DNA of 6,744 nt, taken from positions 1 to 6,744 of the forward strand of contig CAAEDD010000111.1 of assembly GCA_900754515.1 (NCBI GenBank), read 5' to 3'. The DNA comes from an uncultured Oscillospiraceae bacterium. Lineage in GTDB: Bacteria; Bacillota; Clostridia; Oscillospirales; Oscillospiraceae. Below the pieces are notes generated by a model. It was not told where the DNA came from, did not search any database, and was given only the letters and a program-made list of their open reading frames with translations. The translations under genes and the position numbers were made by a program. Shown in pieces: positions 5,340 through 6,744 of the stretch (positions are counted from its first letter, which is position 1; each line of letters begins with the position of its first letter).

Positions 5340-6563
5340 ATGGATACTTTGGTGACTATTCTTTTCTGCCTTGAGGCTGTGTTTGCCTATTGGCTTTTAT
5401 ACCGCAGCAGAGTTTTGAACAGGAGCTTTTCCATATATCTCTCCGCCGTCCTTCTGGCTCTGGCTTTTTCCCTGCGGGCCTTCTGCCTTAATTATGAAAC
5501 TCTGGACTATCAGGATTTTCTCAGACTATGGGTAGAATTTTTCCGTCAGGACGGCGGCTTTGCCGCTCTGAGTCAGCCGGTAGGCAATTACAACATCCCC
5601 TATCTGTACTTTCTGGCTTTGTTCTCCTATATCCCCGTAGACGACCTTTACCTTATAAAGCTGCTGAGCATCTTCTTTGATGTGCTGCTGGCCTGGGCCG
5701 CCATGGGCATTGTGGAAAAGCTGGGCGGCACTGTGGGGCAGCGCCTGGGAGCCTTCTTCACCGTGCTGCTTCTGCCAACGGTCATATTGAACGGAGCCCT
5801 CTGGGGCCAGTGTGACAGCATATATGTGGCCCTGGCTTTAATGAGCATATACTGGGCTCTGGATGACAGACCCGTGCTGTCTATGATTGCCATGACCCTC
5901 TCCTTCGGCTTCAAGCTTCAGGCCGTGTTTATAATGCCGGTACTGGCTGTGCTCTGGATGCAGGGCAAACTCAAGCTGCGTCATTTCCTCATCTTTCCTC
6001 TGGCTTATGTGATTCTGGTTCTCCCTGCCGTGCTTCTGGGCCGTCCTTTTCTGGACACCGTCACCCTGTACTTCAGCCAGACCGGCAGCATAGGCAGCGG
6101 CCTGAATTACAATTCCCCCTCAATCTTCGGCATCTTCTGGAACGTGCAGAACGAGGCTCTGGCCTCCAAGCTGGCCATCGTCTCCGCTTTTGTTTTTATG
6201 CTCTTTGTTTTGCTTGTGTGTTATGTAAACCGAAAGAATCTCTCAAACAAAGCCATGCTGGCAGCTGCGGTGCTGTTGGCAGTGGGTATCCCCTTTCTGC
6301 TGCCCCATATGCATGACCGGTATTTCTTTGCCGCGGACATACTCACGGTGGTTCTGGCCTATGTATACTGGAAGTATTTCGTTGTTGCACCGTTTACTCA
6401 GTTTGCCTCTCTCCTGGGCTATCACGCCTATCTGAAGATGCGCTACCTGCTGCCCATGAGTTACGGCTCCTGGGCTCTGATCTTGGTGCTTATTCTGACC
6501 GGGGCCTTACTGTTTCGAGAGCTGGAAAAAGGCCAAGATAAAAAATTTGAAATTGCTTCTTGA
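5340..6563 (+). CDS. polytopic membrane protein, Gpi18-like / GT-C fold glycosyltransferase candidate (407 aa)
   Basis: Probably transfers a sugar from a lipid-linked donor at the outer face of the membrane; donor and acceptor are unknown. Most of the chain is hydrophobic, with roughly ten membrane segments, starting at about 3-20 and 32-50 and ending at about 377-392. Motifs resembling bacterial Gpi18-related mannosyltransferases (COG5542-like) are: LDYQDF at 55-60 in the first outer loop, where GT-C enzymes carry their acidic catalytic residues; QPVGNYNIPYLY at 79-90; NGALWGQCDSIY at 151-162; FKLQ at 191-194; LPHMHDRYFFAAD at 321-333. Length is within the range of that family. Starts at 5265 or 5268 would add 25 or 24 residues, but the ribosome site and the terminator at 5279-5308 favour 5340. 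It has no obvious partner gene; it diverges from rpoB and its TGA stop overlaps the -35 of the tRNA promoter. Family assignment is from memory of motifs; the enzymatic role is inference. Confidence 0.8.
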   Translation: MDTLVTILFCLEAVFAYWLLYRSRVLNRSFSIYLSAVLLALAFSLRAFCLNYETLDYQDFLRLWVEFFRQDGGFAALSQPVGNYNIPYLYFLALFSYIPVDDLYLIKLLSIFFDVLLAWAAMGIVEKLGGTVGQRLGAFFTVLLLPTVILNGALWGQCDSIYVALALMSIYWALDDRPVLSMIAMTLSFGFKLQAVFIMPVLAVLWMQGKLKLRHFLIFPLAYVILVLPAVLLGRPFLDTVTLYFSQTGSIGSGLNYNSPSIFGIFWNVQNEALASKLAIVSAFVFMLFVLLVCYVNRKNLSNKAMLAAAVLLAVGIPFLLPHMHDRYFFAADILTVVLAYVYWKYFVVAPFTQFASLLGYHAYLKMRYLLPMSYGSWALILVLILTGALLFRELEKGQDKKFEIAS

Positions 6564-6587
6564 CAAATCCTGATTATCTGCTATAAT
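6560..6587 (+). promoter_or_regulatory. consensus SigA-type promoter of tRNA-Leu
   Basis: TTGACA (6560-6565) and TATAAT (6582-6587) both match consensus exactly, with a 16-base spacer and TG at 6579-6580 giving an extended -10. Transcription should start near 6593-6595. The -35 contains the TGA stop (6561-6563) of the preceding membrane-protein gene, so the gene and the promoter overlap. No terminator separates them, so readthrough from the gene into the tRNA is possible. Confidence 0.9.
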
Positions 6588-6605
6588 TCCTTATGCCTTA
6601 AATGT

Positions 6606-6650
6606 GGCGCGCCGGAACGGGCATTCAGCTTTAAATGGAGCTGGTGCGCC
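6606..6650 (+). promoter_or_regulatory. GC-rich stem-loop in the tRNA-Leu leader
   Basis: GGCGCGCCGG (6606-6615) pairs with CTGGTGCGCC (6641-6650) over 10 bp, two of them G-U. Within the 25-base loop CATT (6622-6625) can pair with AATG (6634-6637). The stem sits between the promoter and the mature tRNA 5' end, 9 bases before it. No T run follows, so it is not a standard terminator. It could be a processing or stability element in the precursor 5' leader. The two arms are also close to direct repeats (GGCGCGCCGG and GGTGCGCCGG at 6643-6652, 9 of 10 identical) because the core is nearly self-complementary. Confidence 0.55.
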
Positions 6651-6659
6651 GGCAAATAT

Positions 6660-6744
6660 GCGAGAGTGCTGGAACAGGTAGACAGGCACGTTTGAGGGGC
6701 GTGTGTCAACCGACGTGGGAGTTCAAGTCTCCTCTCTCGCACCA
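6660..6744 (+). tRNA. tRNA-Leu (anticodon GAG)
   Basis: A complete 85-base class II cloverleaf. The acceptor stem is GCGAGAG (6660-6666) with CTCTCGC (6734-6740), then discriminator A6741 and an encoded CCA. The D stem is CTG/CAG with a GG-containing loop. The anticodon stem CACGT (6687-6691) and GCGTG (6699-6703) encloses loop TTGAGGG with anticodon GAG at 6694-6696, reading CUC and CUU leucine codons. A long variable arm (6704-6716, TGTC/GACG stem), as expected for leucine, precedes the T arm, GGGAG and CTCCT around TTCAAGT (6722-6728). The window ends on the last base of CCA, so any following tRNA genes are not visible. Confidence 0.97.

Overview
The window looks like a housekeeping locus from a low-GC-lineage Gram-positive bacterium, most likely a gut-type member of Clostridia (Oscillospiraceae/Ruminococcaceae-like). 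The reasons are a Bacillota-type RpoB (PLAELTHK in the rifampicin pocket, no large insertion after the flap, a strongly acidic C-terminal tail), a short Bacillota-type RpoC N-terminus with a four-cysteine zinc site, near-consensus SigA-type promoters, strong AGGAGG-type ribosome sites and a tRNA with an encoded CCA. Assignment below class level is inference.

Layout. Positions 1-1347 (minus strand) hold the first 449 codons of rpoC, cut by the window edge inside the active-site motif. Positions 1347-5072 (minus) hold a complete rpoB of 1241 codons. The two genes overlap by one base and the rpoC ribosome site lies inside the end of rpoB, so they are one translationally coupled operon. Positions 5340-6563 (plus) hold a polytopic membrane protein that resembles the Gpi18-like (GT-C fold) glycosyltransferases. 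Positions 6660-6744 (plus) hold a complete tRNA-Leu(GAG) ending on the last base of the window, behind a consensus promoter and a GC-rich leader hairpin.

The most interesting stretch is the 267-base gap between the rpoB start and the membrane-protein start (5073-5339). Neither rplL nor any other ribosomal-protein gene lies directly upstream of rpoB; the divergent membrane gene does. The gap appears to hold two promoters that face each other: a plus-strand one at 5139-5167 and a minus-strand one for rpoBC at 5220-5249. Each transcript would cross the other promoter and the first 40 or so bases of the two RNAs would be complementary. The rpoBC RNA would begin with an 11-bp stem-loop. The plus RNA would meet a canonical intrinsic terminator at 5279-5308 before reaching the membrane gene, so it is either an attenuated leader or a short (about 135 nt) stand-alone RNA. 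These are readings of the sequence only, without expression data.

No mobile element, CRISPR array, defence system or pseudogene was seen. The long plus-strand open frames opposite rpoB and rpoC are codon-register shadows.
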